From assembly GCA_001592805.2 (NCBI GenBank), contig CP051140.1, positions 869,501 through 933,500 of the forward strand: DNA of 64,000 nucleotides, read 5' to 3'. Shown here piece by piece: positions 39,474-49,870 of the stretch (position 1 is the stretch's first letter; every line of letters starts with the position of its first letter). This stretch comes from Peltaster fructicola. Taxonomy: Eukaryota > Ascomycota > Dothideomycetes. Under the pieces are notes generated by a model. It ran no database searches and was not told where the DNA came from. It worked only from the letters and a program-made list of their open reading frames with translations. Position numbers and translations under genes: made by a program.

Positions 39474-42149
39474 ATGGCCGCCCTTCAGCTGCCAGCAACG
39501 ACATTCAAGCCCGAACCAGTGCGAAGACAGCAACCACGCAACACATTCATTGAAGATGCTCCACAGGTATCTGTCCGACGAGCACCACCACAGATGCCAG
39601 TCAACAAGAAGAATGTCACATCACCCATGAGCGACAATTTCCCTACACCACGGGCGACACCTGCCACGGCCACCTCCATGATGACCCTCTGCTTCCCTCT
39701 GGAAGACAGACCAACCTCACCAGCCTCGTCTGACACACAGTCTCACTCAGATGATGGCTCGCTGTGGAGCAAGCGAAGCTCCAACACTTCGTTTGACAGC
39801 ATGTACGATCTGTCAGAGACTGAGGATGTTCAGATCAAGCTTTCCACGTCCGTCAAGAGGCGAGTCGCCCATGTCCGAAGACAACCATCGATCTCAATCC
39901 CATCGCCAAGCCAGTGGCCACAGCCAAAGAAGCACCAAGCAACCCCAATCTCTCCTTCTGTCGCTGTCCAGCTTTCACCAGCAATCCTCCGCCGATTTCA
40001 GTCGCAGACACTTCAGCTTCCAGCCACGTCGTCAGCTCCGTCCCTTGATGGCAGCTTCACATCGGACGAGCTTGCTGCCTCAAGCTGTCCCTCAACACCA
40101 GACCTCCACGCCCAGGACAACGGAGAGTGGGACGCACCTCTCCAGCTCGATCCTTCAGCATTCTCGATTCTACAACACATCAGTGGAGAGCATCCAGCAG
40201 AGCAAGAGACGGTGATCGAGGTGCCGGACGAAGTTGCAGGGGAGATGTGCGAGGTTGTTGAGTCACCAGGTCGATTCGGCGGACTTCAGATTCACACCAG
40301 CTCTTTGGCCGCACCAACCTGCAACGAGGACGAGCTCTCGGCTCTTTCCATTCCATCTCCAAGCCACTTCTTCTCGTCGTTGGACTCTGCCGTTGCACGA
40401 CGTGCTTGGACAGGAAACGACGCTCCAAACACTAGCACTGCCACGGAGTTCTACGGTGTACCGTTCAAAGCGGCTGAGCCAGCATCAGGATTGGCAACCA
40501 GCACCGCAACTGAGTTCTACGGTGTACCATGGAAGACGCGTCCAGAGAACCCAGTCGAGCACACTATCACTATCGCAGCATCCACTCAGGAGGATGACGA
40601 GCCACTCACTGCCCGCCGCACCATCCGTAGCCCAATGGACCCAGTCGTGGAGGTCGATGAGATTGACGAGAACTACCATGTCACCCTCGAGCAGACTGCT
40701 AACGCCAACATTGACCGCACACAAATGTGGCTGTCTACCCAGAAGGAATACCTCGACACTGCCCTTGGTGAGGATGATTCTGTCCTGGACAGCTTCAGCG
40801 AGATCGACGGTGCCTCTCCATCAACTCCAAGCCATATCATCTCTCCTACAGATGCTCTCTCCCCAAGCAGCAAGAAGGCAGTGCGCTTCCTCCAGGCCGC
40901 AGCTGAGGAGGAGGCTATCAAGACCGAGAAGATTGTGAAGAGGATCTCTCCAATCCACGATGGCACCTTCTGGGAGGCTTTCTGCCACACCAAGCGATCG
41001 GCACGAGCTCGCGATGTGTTTCAGCATCGCCAGATGCGTGCTGAGGCTGAGCAAGTGCGCCGCAACAGCGCCTCAAAGGGCCACGCCGGACAACTTAAGG
41101 GTGCGTTCGAGATCGCTGCCAAGGCAGACCGACCACTCTCTGGCTTTGTCAACGATGGACCTGCAGATGAGGAGAAGAAGGAGGCCATCGCCCGCGCTGA
41201 GCGCGAGCGTCAGGCACTGGATCAGATCCAGCCATCATCATGGCACGTACAGGCTCAGAAGGAGCTTAATGGTGGCACTCTGCTCACAAGCCCAATCGTC
41301 GCAACTTTCAAGAACAGGACTGATATTAACATCCTTGACGTTGCAGGACAGGCACACTGCAGCTGGGCTTGGGACGTCGCTGTCACCCACCCTGGAGCGA
41401 CTGTCTACACCACCGTTGCCACCGACGTGGAGGCTCACATCGCCGAGTCTTCTCTTGACGGACCAGACAACCACTGCGTTGTCGCAGCTCCAAAGCCATG
41501 GGAGATGCCATTCGAGGACAACTTCTTCGATGTGGTTTCCGCACGCAACCTCTACATGCACCTCCGCACCTACGTGCCAAGCAACAGCGACTGCGGTGAC
41601 GAATGGGACTTGACTCTCCGCGAGTGCATGCGCATCCTCAAGCCGGGTGGCTACCTGGAGTTTGACCTGCTCGATGCAGAGATCATGCACCCAGAGCCAG
41701 CTGCTCAGGCACTCGGCGTCGAGTTCGCTTTCAACCTCAAGACCCGAGGCTACGACCCATGCAGTGGCAAGAACTTCCTCCCTCGTCTCAAGCGTGCTGG
41801 ATTCCGCAACATCAAGCGTGCGTGGATGCTCCTCCCTCTCGCCAACGCCGCACCACAGTGGACCGACTCCGGCAAGAGCGCCATGCGCATACAAACCCCA
41901 GCGTCGAGCGCAGGGTTTGGACCAGAAACTCCACAGTATGATCCACCTCTCACTGGAAGCACCACAGACGTACGCGCGATCACCGGTCTTGTTGGAGCTC
42001 GCTCATGGGAGCAGTGGATGCTCAAGATCAACAGCGAGCTTGGTCGCGACGAGGCCAGGTGCCTGGACGGCGTAGCAAACGCATTGGGAGAGAGTGGACG
42101 AAGTGATGCAGGCTGGAGATGTCTCGTTGGCTGGGCTCAGAAGGCATGA
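39474..42149 (+). CDS. SAM-methyltransferase-domain protein with long disordered N-terminus
   Basis: A single exon of 891 residues. The first 480 or so are Ser/Thr/Pro-rich and disordered, with two copies of TSTATEFYGVP (F or W follows, then K). A helical stretch follows (FWEAFCHTKRSARARDVFQH). From about residue 610 a class-I SAM-dependent methyltransferase fold is visible: INILDVAGQAHCSWAWDVA (motif I, altered from GxGxG to AGQAHC), then MPFEDNFFDVVSARNLYMHL (motif II type) and CMRILKPGGYLEFDLLDAEI (motif III). The altered motif I means activity is not certain. Such large proteins occur widely in Dothideomycetes and other Pezizomycotina, but their substrate is unknown. I see no link to the adjacent cluster. 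Confidence 0.78.
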   Translation: MAALQLPATTFKPEPVRRQQPRNTFIEDAPQVSVRRAPPQMPVNKKNVTSPMSDNFPTPRATPATATSMMTLCFPLEDRPTSPASSDTQSHSDDGSLWSKRSSNTSFDSMYDLSETEDVQIKLSTSVKRRVAHVRRQPSISIPSPSQWPQPKKHQATPISPSVAVQLSPAILRRFQSQTLQLPATSSAPSLDGSFTSDELAASSCPSTPDLHAQDNGEWDAPLQLDPSAFSILQHISGEHPAEQETVIEVPDEVAGEMCEVVESPGRFGGLQIHTSSLAAPTCNEDELSALSIPSPSHFFSSLDSAVARRAWTGNDAPNTSTATEFYGVPFKAAEPASGLATSTATEFYGVPWKTRPENPVEHTITIAASTQEDDEPLTARRTIRSPMDPVVEVDEIDENYHVTLEQTANANIDRTQMWLSTQKEYLDTALGEDDSVLDSFSEIDGASPSTPSHIISPTDALSPSSKKAVRFLQAAAEEEAIKTEKIVKRISPIHDGTFWEAFCHTKRSARARDVFQHRQMRAEAEQVRRNSASKGHAGQLKGAFEIAAKADRPLSGFVNDGPADEEKKEAIARAERERQALDQIQPSSWHVQAQKELNGGTLLTSPIVATFKNRTDINILDVAGQAHCSWAWDVAVTHPGATVYTTVATDVEAHIAESSLDGPDNHCVVAAPKPWEMPFEDNFFDVVSARNLYMHLRTYVPSNSDCGDEWDLTLRECMRILKPGGYLEFDLLDAEIMHPEPAAQALGVEFAFNLKTRGYDPCSGKNFLPRLKRAGFRNIKRAWMLLPLANAAPQWTDSGKSAMRIQTPASSAGFGPETPQYDPPLTGSTTDVRAITGLVGARSWEQWMLKINSELGRDEARCLDGVANALGESGRSDAGWRCLVGWAQKA

Positions 42150-42417
42150 GGAACACGGGCTAAAGAGTGATGTGAATGTGCTTGCGCATTGCCTTCTTGT
42201 TCTATACCATTTCGTAATGCTAGCCGCTACTTTCTCTCAAGTCTTAAATTGACGGCTGTTTCGTTTTAGATGTCTGTCTGTGGATTGTGCTGAACGTGAG
42301 TGCAGTTGAAGCGAGCTTGAGCGAGACACCTCGAAATTTTGGACCTGTACACAAGCTCCTCATAGCAATCTTGTATCTCTTCGCACACACTTCTTCAAAC
42401 ACGTTCACACCGCTACG
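42150..42417. other. Spacer before LSM2
   Basis: A short intergenic stretch with nothing recognised; it holds the LSM2 promoter. Confidence 0.4.
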
Positions 42418-43011
42418 ATGCTTTTCTTCAGGTATGTCTGATCACCAGCGACCTCTGCGCGACACATTACGCCTCGCTGCGGACCTCACTGACGTGTCAC
42501 AACCAGTTTCTTCAAGACACTCGTCAACCATGAAGTCACCATCGAGCTGAAGAACGACATCTCCATCCGTGGTACCCTCAAGAGTGTCGACCAGTACCTC
42601 AACATCAAACTCGACGACATCTCGGTACTCAATGAGCTGCAGTATCCTCACCTGGTCAGTCACTCCTCGCATTGATCTGCTTGCAACAAACACCAAAAAG
42701 AGGAGGGACAATGAGCGTTGTGCTTGCTCGATGCGATGAAGCACAACCAGTACAAGAGAAGGCCGCGCGATCGTAGAACACTCTCACTAGACACAACATG
42801 CTGACATACGTGCAGAGTTCTGTCAAGAACGTCTTCATTCGTGGCAGCACTGTGCGATATGTGCATCTGCCCGCCGCTGCGGTAGATACTCCACTGCTCG
42901 AGGACGCTACAAGGCGAGGTAAGCAGCACAATGATGAAACGTGGTCACATGGTCTGACCTACCATAGAAGCTCAACAAGGTGCCGAGAAGGCCAAGCAGA
43001 CTGCTACATAA
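42418..43011 (+). CDS. lsm2: U6 snRNA-associated Sm-like protein LSm2
   Basis: Four exons, 42418-42431, 42507-42654, 42816-42918 and 42968-43011, join to 102 residues; introns are 75, 161 and 49 bp. LSm2 is part of the Lsm1-7 (cytoplasmic mRNA decay) and Lsm2-8 (nuclear U6 snRNA) rings. The Sm1 and Sm2 motifs are both intact (NHEVTIELKNDISIRGTLKS, VDQYLNIKLDDISV, then SSVKNVFIRGSTVRYVHLPA and DTPLLEDATRR). The first exon is only 14 bases (ATG plus three codons and two bases). The exon phases join exactly, MLFF-S-FFKTL, giving high certainty. A housekeeping gene. Confidence 0.95.
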
Positions 43012-43653
43012 ATCACGATGGCACAACTACCGCATCACGAGATCTGCAGCTATTAATGGAAGCTATACGAAACCATCGTCATATCTCTTGGCGATCGTCA
43101 GAACCTCGAATACGACCTCAGCTGTACATCACGGCAAGACATCACCGCTTTATGCTCGAGGTGGCATAGATGACTTCATGATCAACCGAGCGGGCCTGCC
43201 TGTGGCATGACAGCGTGGATTCGTTCAGGTTTCGTGCATCTTGTGGCCCGCGAGATGAGCTCGATGTCACAAGAGCTCGTATCTGCCCGCAGCAGAAGGG
43301 CGAAATCAGGCACTGGGACAACCGGATGAAACGCTTCGTGAGCATTTCTGCTTTCATGACTGGTCCCAGACTGGTCGGCAGGTCGCAAGTATCGGATACA
43401 CAAAGCAGTGACAATACTGGTACAGACTCCACTCGACCTGGGTCTGTACGACCGCCTGACACCTTGGCAACATCAACATCGTTGTTTGTTTGACTGACAA
43501 CATCACGTCATGGTTCACCTGTGTAGGTAGTCGTTCTGTGTATATAATGTTACTCGACGGTCGATTCAAAGCTCATCATCCTCATCACATCCAGTACCAG
43601 ATCACAGCTACAACCACATCTCATACCAAGACAATCCACTTCAAACGTTCACC
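43012..43653. other. Spacer with TATA-like element
   Basis: About 640 bp without a supported gene. A TATATAAT sequence at 43540-43547, about 110 bp upstream of the next ATG, is a plausible TATA box for the secreted-protein gene. Confidence 0.4.
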
Positions 43654-44115
43654 ATGCACTACACTACCGTTCTCGCTGGCACAATTGCAGCGCTCTGCAC
43701 CACTGCCGCAGCCACCTCTGGTTATGATGTGGTGAACTACTGCAGCGACAAGAAGTACCTCACCATCTCGAACAACGAACAGGGCGTCCTCAGCTACAAC
43801 GATGAGCTCCCAGCAGGCACCTCTCGCCACTACGACATCGTCGGTGACCACAGCCTTGCGGTGGCCAACAGCACCGACTACTGGAATCCAAGCACCGCAA
43901 AGCTTGTGCTCGGCACCAACTCTGCTGGAGGCGTCTTGTACTACGCAATGGGCATCGCCAATAGCTACCCGCTACAGGGCCGAGCCACGACATTCACTTC
44001 CTCCTCTTGCCCGAACATCACTACTCCTGATGGCTCGACAAAGGGCTGTGGCGACAACAACATCAGCTTCAAGTGGACCTTGTGCACGGATGTCATTCTT
44101 GGAGGGCCCATCTGA
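43654..44115 (+). CDS. Small secreted cysteine-containing protein (BYS1/thaumatin-like?)
   Basis: A single exon of 153 residues. The first 20 residues are a typical secretory signal (MHYTTVLAGTIAALCTTAAA). The mature part has four cysteines at residues 30, 119, 132 and 144, consistent with two disulfides, and mostly beta-strand composition (VVNYCSDKKYLTISNNEQGV). This arrangement (N-terminal VVNxC, two late cysteines near the end) recalls BYS1/thaumatin-like small secreted fungal proteins, but identity is tentative. Size and secretion make it an effector candidate. Neighbours are housekeeping genes, and no sign of transfer is obvious. Confidence 0.7.
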   Translation: MHYTTVLAGTIAALCTTAAATSGYDVVNYCSDKKYLTISNNEQGVLSYNDELPAGTSRHYDIVGDHSLAVANSTDYWNPSTAKLVLGTNSAGGVLYYAMGIANSYPLQGRATTFTSSSCPNITTPDGSTKGCGDNNISFKWTLCTDVILGGPI

Positions 44116-44442
44116 TCGGGTTTGAAGTTAGCAGGAAGATGTCAACGAGCCGACCGGCTGATCTATAAATGATGATATGGAGTGGTCGACGGCATGGCTG
44201 TGTTATAAGATAATCCTAATGACATGAACCATCACCAATCATCTTCACCCTGTGAGTGTGCCTTGCCAAGCTGTAGCTGCATCGACGGAGCCGTGCGCGT
44301 CTTGTTGATCTTTGTGAGCAGTCTGGTAAGAAGTCCGTCACAGGCTAAAGCAAGTCACCATGCAGTAGAAACCCAGTAATACAACAGAGAGGCACCTAGT
44401 ACGATAGATCCATTCTGGACACAGCACTCATCTAGCCTGTAC
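44116..44442. other. Convergent spacer
   Basis: This holds the 3' regions of the secreted protein (+) and the membrane protein (-). Nothing else is recognised. Confidence 0.45.
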
Positions 44443-45357
44443 TCATAAAGATAGCATAGGCAATCGCTTGCAAGCAAAGTATAACCAGAACAGCAGTGCA
44501 TAATCACCGCTGGGGTAGCCAGACCAGTTGTTGTTCAGTGCAGCCAGTACGAGGTCCGAAAAGAAGACCACGGCGACTATGAAGATGCAGCTGAAGAGCA
44601 GGAGCGCTGCACCAAAGTACGAAAACAGCTCTTTCGGCCCGTCCTCCTGGTAGATAAAGATGGCGGAGATGACGGCACAGAAAGTGACGAAGCTGACGCA
44701 GGCGATCAGTGTGATGGCGAGAATCCAGACTGCTCTGTTCACCTTGAAGTTGACGTGAACAAGGTCGAACAGTCCTACGATGCCGACCAGCGTGCCTATC
44801 AGATATGGCAATGTCGTCAAGGGAAGATCTTTGATCGTGTCGTTGTCGCTACCAGCTTTGTCTGTGTTCCTGGCTAAGAACTGCTCGATCTTCTTCATGT
44901 GGTAGTTGTGGTGCCAGGGGCTGATGACGTTTAGCATGCCAACGCTGAAGCTGAGCGTCAACTTCCAGAATGCCAAGAGAACAAATGGCCAATCTCCGCG
45001 GCAGCTCTTCATTGTGAAGCCGGCGATGCAGACTGTGACCACTAGCGACACCGCACCCAAGATAGTGTTCCAAATGCGTGCCAGCTTCGCTTGCTTGAGC
45101 TTCATCCAAGGTCGCAGCGGTTCTTGTCCGCAGATCAAGAGGATCACAGTGAGGTAGGTCAGGAAATGTGAGACGATGCCAAGTTCACCATAAGGAAGAG
45201 CATAGCATTGAATCTGTGCAGTGGAGTCTCCATCACCGCGACTTGGATTGAAGATATCGGTGATCCAAGCTGGAATACTTCGCTGTCCAATTGGTGCTGC
45301 TATAACACAAACCGCCAGTGTCAATACGCGGACTGCAATGCTGTCGAGTCGAGCCAT
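44443..45357 (-). CDS. Multi-pass membrane protein, unknown function
   Basis: A single exon; from the ATG at 45357 (MARLDSIAVRVL) it has 304 residues. An upstream in-frame ATG at 45492 would add 45 residues of less protein-like character. About seven hydrophobic helices are visible, including VLTLAVCVIAAP, FLTYLTVILLICG, WNTILGAVSLVVTVCIAGF, FVLLAFWKLTLSFSVGML, LPYLIGTLVGIVGLFDLVHV, AVWILAITLIACVSFVTFCA and LLFSCIFIVAVVFFSDLVLA. I cannot place it in a named family. It resembles uncharacterised fungal integral membrane proteins with seven helices, but without receptor motifs I can point to. Confidence 0.63.
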   Translation of the reverse strand: MARLDSIAVRVLTLAVCVIAAPIGQRSIPAWITDIFNPSRGDGDSTAQIQCYALPYGELGIVSHFLTYLTVILLICGQEPLRPWMKLKQAKLARIWNTILGAVSLVVTVCIAGFTMKSCRGDWPFVLLAFWKLTLSFSVGMLNVISPWHHNYHMKKIEQFLARNTDKAGSDNDTIKDLPLTTLPYLIGTLVGIVGLFDLVHVNFKVNRAVWILAITLIACVSFVTFCAVISAIFIYQEDGPKELFSYFGAALLLFSCIFIVAVVFFSDLVLAALNNNWSGYPSGDYALLFWLYFACKRLPMLSL

Positions 45358-46194
45358 GTTGTTGCTGCGATGGTCTGATGATGGTCCTAGACGTCGGGTG
45401 AGTAACATGATCAACCTCAAACCCGACGACCTTTTTATGTACATCATCTGATGATTACAGCGAGGCCACAACATGGCTTGCAGTAGCGGCACTTGTGCAT
45501 GGCCACGATGTCGTCGTGATCATCACACATCGGTGTGTACTGGAGCAGGAGTGTATCAGTACCATGTGTTGACCATTTGAGGTTGTGGCTTGGCCTAGAA
45601 GAGCCTGCTGATGGTGAGTCATGAAGTTTATGTGCATGCTGTGTATGTCTGCGCCATACGAGACAACTTTAGCCAAGCCTGCGCGGAGAGGCGCAACATT
45701 GTTCGCTAAAATGCGTGGTGTATTCCAGCTGCCTGCGTTCGCTAACTTCGCTTCGGTTGGCTTGGCTTTGAGAGGCCATACTTAGAAGGCTGGCAGCCCA
45801 GGAGGAGGAGGGCCCTTATCGCACTATTGCATGGTTGTTGATCCGTCGGAGCCTTTGTCTCGCGAAATCTTGCTGTCTAGGACTGCTGCGCCAGATATGC
45901 TTCCAACGGCATGGGCCAGATAGCTGAACCAACAGTAGTGTCTCAGCTGGTTGATAGCTACATCCACGGCATGTGCGTTATGCTATGCGGATGTGTCAAG
46001 GAGGAGATGACGTAAACATCAGCTGCAGGGGCCTAACATGCCCTCGATGTGATGACCGGAAGAACTTGTGTCTTGTCAGATCTTGAGTACATTAGTTTGT
46101 GTAGAAGTTATCCCGTGACGAGTAACAAGCGTAGCTGCGTGCAAAGTCCAACTTGCTTCCTTATACTATATTCATGTATGACTTTCTCTGATCA
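45358..46194. other. Gene-free spacer of about 840 bp
   Basis: No gene or repeat is recognised. The left part should be the promoter of the membrane-protein gene at 45357. Confidence 0.45.
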
Positions 46195-47201
46195 TCATAT
46201 CACTTCCAGAGAGTAGAAGGTATACCAGATCAGCAGCATGGCAACGACAGCAGCAACAACCATGAGCCGCAATGGCCACCAGGGTCTTGGCCGAGCAGCG
46301 AGGCTAGCATATCTCGACGGCTCTGATAGCAATGGTTGGCGCTCCAGATCCCAAGAAGAGGATGGGTGCTGAACGGACGCTCCTCTTGTAGTACCAGAAA
46401 GTGCCTGAGGGTGAGCAAGCAGCATTCTTGTAGCAACTGGCAGTGGTAGAGGCTGCGCCAGAGTTTGTCCTGCAGGAATGTGGAGTGCCCGAGGCTGCTC
46501 GATGCCAGTCAGGTGGTCTTGCAATGGCCGGTCAAGAGCTGCTTGCTTAGGAGGCAATAATTGTGAGATTGCTTGATTCGCAGGTATAGCAGGAGCTGGC
46601 GAAGGGGATGCTGATGAAGGAGGCACCACCTGAGAAGATCGTGGGAGTGGTGGTTCACTTGCCAAGTCGACGTGGTGAGGATGAAGTCGCTGACAAAGCT
46701 CGAGCACTCTGCGCATCGAGTCCTTGCACAGCATGTATTTGCGTGCCTTGTTTTCGTTATGATCAGGTCTGAGGTAGCAAAAGTCGATACGGAAGATGTT
46801 CTTCAATCGAAGGTATCCTGGCTCGCCATAGAAGCTCCCATTCTTGAGGGCGACTGGTTTGTACATCGGGTCGGATGAAGGATGCCGTCGTTCGTTGCTG
46901 GTCGGCACGAAGAATCTGTATTCACTACTGTGCTGAGCCCACTGTTCCAGCTTTTGACGTTGTAAGGTTGTGAACTGCACGTATGAGTGTTTGCGATGAT
47001 CATGTTCCACAAGCTTACCACCAGAAAGTCGACGTGCTTGTCGGACCTATCCAACACTAGAACAGGATGATTATACAACCGTTCTGTTATTGAACCACCG
47101 CCTTGCACATTTGTGATTGCTTGGGGATCTTCGAGACGTGGTAACCAGAGAATGCGGCCTTGCTTGACATCTTCACTGCTCGATCGACCGCTAGAACGCA
47201 T
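46195..47201 (-). CDS. Tail-anchored protein, unknown function
   Basis: Two exons, 47201-47019 and 46974-46195, with a 44-bp intron (GTAAGC...GTGCAG), give 320 residues. The N-terminal 60 residues (ILWLPRLEDPQAITNVQGGG, ITERLYNHPVLVLDR) continue across the join into FTTLQRQKLEQWAQHSSEYR, then GYLRLKNIFRIDFCYLRPD; this reads as one small globular domain. A Pro/Ser/Ala/Leu-rich linker follows. The protein ends in a single membrane segment (LRLMVVAAVVAMLLIWYTFY) with only a few residues after it, so it is probably a tail-anchored protein facing the cytosol. I recognise no characterised family. Confidence 0.68.
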
Positions 47202-47826
47202 ATTCAGAAACGAAAGACCGAGTGCTTACTCTTGTTTGAGGTGTATAAACCGTCTAGCAGCCTTTAAATGTGCTTTTGCTCTCCTGTCAAGCAAAGCATG
47301 CTCACCAAGAGGCCGTATGTGACTTGGTCATCTGCTACAGAGCCGCATACACGATTGGTCGTGGTGTCGTCTTTGAAAGCATTGCATTGTGCGGCACAGC
47401 TCATGTATGGTTGCGACATGGTTTGTCAGTATGCATAGCCCGGCGCCTAAACATCGGACACGAGAGGCTGTGGCTCACACTGCCACATATGGGCGACGTG
47501 GACGATCGGAAGAATGATGGAGAAGATATTGCGTCGCCTCGCGCAGCTGGCTACGAAGTTGTGTGATGAACATACAGAGCACTGTGCGTGACGTGTTTAG
47601 GAGAGTGAGCTTTGGCGCACGGTCATGGTGAACCAGAACCGAAGTTCGGCCGAGCAGGATGACACATTTTAATCCTTCTATACTTCATGGTCGTAGACCA
47701 ACATCATCACCATGAATCTGCGGCGTATCAGTATACATGTCTCAGATGCCCTATCTAGTCCTGAAGCTCTGATCGCAATCTTCCCTAAGCCATTCTCTGA
47801 CTTTCTTGCTGCTCTGTCTCACTAAC
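47202..47826. other. Divergent spacer
   Basis: This lies between the tail-anchored-protein gene (-) and the 2EXR gene (+). Nothing beyond promoter sequence is recognised. Confidence 0.45.
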
Positions 47827-48903
47827 ATGACATCTCAAGCTCACACAGATACAGGCGCTGCACCAGCTGTATCTTTCAGCCTGTTCTCCGAGCTGCCACC
47901 AGAATTGAGAGCAGTTATATGGGAGCTCTGTCTACCCCATCGTGTCAGAGAGTTGAACGTGATGGATGGAACATATCAGTGGCCAGGTTGGTCGATACCT
48001 GGACACATGCGTGATCCTATGCCATGCTCACTCACAGCTACCACAAGAGCAAACAACTGTCCACCTGTAATCGCTCAGGTGTGTAGAGAAGCTCGGCGAG
48101 TGGCATTTCTTGCTGCAGGTTTGCGAAGTGCGGTGCAAGGCGAGCAGCCTGGTGTTTTTCGATGGGACCCTCAATTTCCATGGACCGACTACATGCGAGA
48201 CAGACCTCACTTTCACGAAGCGCCGCGAGATACGTACAAACTCGCAACGCTCATCACACTACCCTGGGCGCGCGCGCAGAGTCGATCGGTGCAGTGGCTT
48301 CATGTCGAGAAGGACCCATCTGAGGGCGACTGTGTCCAGTACGATGAGTACCGGCCGGGTGAGATATCATACCCTCCACGTGAGAATCTACCAGATCCAC
48401 ACCATCATCCGCTGGTGCATGAGGACTGTCTTCTACTTCAACAATACACCGATTGGCGACTGGTTGTCGACACAAGGATTATACATGCGACTGCTGCTGA
48501 CGGAATTGCATCTGGTCTATTCGGTCTGCTGGGCGACGCACCTATACAGATAGTAGACGCATTCGACACTACTATCTTCGACAAGTACTATGAAATGGCG
48601 GAGCTGGGTGAATGCTTGATCAACATTGAACATAGTCTCTCACAGCATCTTTCACGAGAGCCGCCAGAGGATTGGCAGTGTTGGATACGGCACTTTATGT
48701 GGTGTGGCAAGTATCCTGACGCTCTGCTTTCTCACGTACGTCCAGCTGTAATGTTCCGGTTGTGTACACGAATGTGCAATCAGAGGGATCCTTGTCCAAT
48801 AGCATTTGATGACACTTGTGCTTACAACGGAGTCGATATCCAAGTCGGTAGCTGGTCAAGCTCTGGAGCTGGCGAAGACTGCGAGACTGTTGATACAACA
48901 TGA
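47827..48903 (+). CDS. 2EXR-domain protein
   Basis: A single exon; from MTSQAHTDTG it has 358 residues (an ATG at 47806 adds seven). The motif FSLFSELPPELRAVIWELCL near residue 20 is the 2EXR/F-box-like signature (a conserved Leu-Pro-x-Glu-Leu-Arg helix followed by I-W) found in many fungal proteins of unknown role. A second conserved spot, PPVIAQVCREARRVAFLAA, is the usual companion: a hydrophobic stretch ending in C-R-E-A-R. Such families are strongly expanded in Pezizomycotina. No function is known; a protein-interaction role is assumed from the F-box-like fold. Confidence 0.75.
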   Translation: MTSQAHTDTGAAPAVSFSLFSELPPELRAVIWELCLPHRVRELNVMDGTYQWPGWSIPGHMRDPMPCSLTATTRANNCPPVIAQVCREARRVAFLAAGLRSAVQGEQPGVFRWDPQFPWTDYMRDRPHFHEAPRDTYKLATLITLPWARAQSRSVQWLHVEKDPSEGDCVQYDEYRPGEISYPPRENLPDPHHHPLVHEDCLLLQQYTDWRLVVDTRIIHATAADGIASGLFGLLGDAPIQIVDAFDTTIFDKYYEMAELGECLINIEHSLSQHLSREPPEDWQCWIRHFMWCGKYPDALLSHVRPAVMFRLCTRMCNQRDPCPIAFDDTCAYNGVDIQVGSWSSSGAGEDCETVDTT

Positions 48904-49131
48904 AGCTTGATCAGAACGAACAGGCAAGGATATATGGTACCTCTGCGCATTGCCGTCATACGAATGTTCTTAGGGTCAACCCATGCTGACCGGTCAAAAA
49001 CACCCTCGAAGCTCAAAGATGCGCGGAAGGTCTTGGTACAGGAACTTAGCACCGTCCGGATGTTCTGGCACCCGTTCATCGCAGACGTTTGGAGTATAAC
49101 ATTCCGATGTTCGCCTTTACTGATACCCGTC
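48904..49131. other. Short spacer, possible 5' remnant
   Basis: No supported gene is seen. This may hold part of the fragment described next. Confidence 0.3.
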
Positions 49132-49465
49132 GTAGTTCATACCAGTCATTGGCGAGGAAGTTGCCACCGCGACAGGAGTCGCAAGTATTGCTCGCACTCT
49201 TGCCGTCGTGTCAGAACTCGGGAATGCAGGTCTGGCCATATACGACACAGTCCAGGATCCTTCTTCGGCGCTGTTGAACGTGCTTGGTATGATGTTCGGA
49301 GTTGGGTCCATTGCCAAAGCAGAACGAAATGGCAAAGGTCTTGCCGAAGTAGCGAAGGTGAGGAGAGGCATGAAGCCAGAGATCATTGCGGCACTGGGCA
49401 CGTTGTTCAAGAGCCATGATGATAAGCTCCAGACATTGATGAAAGCCTGTAAGCGACCCACATGA
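49132..49465 (+). pseudogene. C-terminal fragment of a chitinase (GH18 class V, killer-toxin-like)
   Basis: An open stretch of about 110 codons reads VIGEEVATATGVASIARTL, SELGNAGLAIYDTVQDPSSA, LLNVLGMMFGVGSIAKAERN, then RRGMKPEIIAALGTLF and ends KSHDDKLQTLMKAC. This strongly resembles the C-terminal tail of LysM/GH18 class V chitinases of the killer-toxin type. No catalytic chitinase domain or LysM module lies upstream in the window, so it looks like an old remnant (one fragment, apparently broken). It lies just after the 2EXR gene. Confidence 0.45.
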
Positions 49466-49870
49466 ACTGCGTCGGACATACCCAATGGGTACGACTGGCA
49501 TTGCATATGGATATTGGCCAAGTTAGTGGTTGGCGAAAGAGATGGCCCCATAGCGAGAACGATGAGGTATGCCATCGTGGTTAGACCTTCAGTACAGGTA
49601 GACGCAATGGTCACATCTCAACTGAACATTCATACCGTCGCTTCGTGATCGTAGACATGCTTGGTGGACAAACATTACGCGGCAGCTGATGAGGTCAAAA
49701 CTGTGGCTCCGCATGCATCGCGCTTGCACAAGCCTCGCCGAGTTAACCACACCTGTTTGAGTACCGACATCACAGTGGAGCACCATGACCTTGCTTCTGA
49801 TCTAGATGGCTGAGCATCAGAGCACCACGTTGGCCATGCGAATATCGAAATATCGAGCTGCAAATGTGTG
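49466..49870. other. Spacer before RAD17
   Basis: Nothing is recognised apart from the expected RAD17 promoter. Confidence 0.45.
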
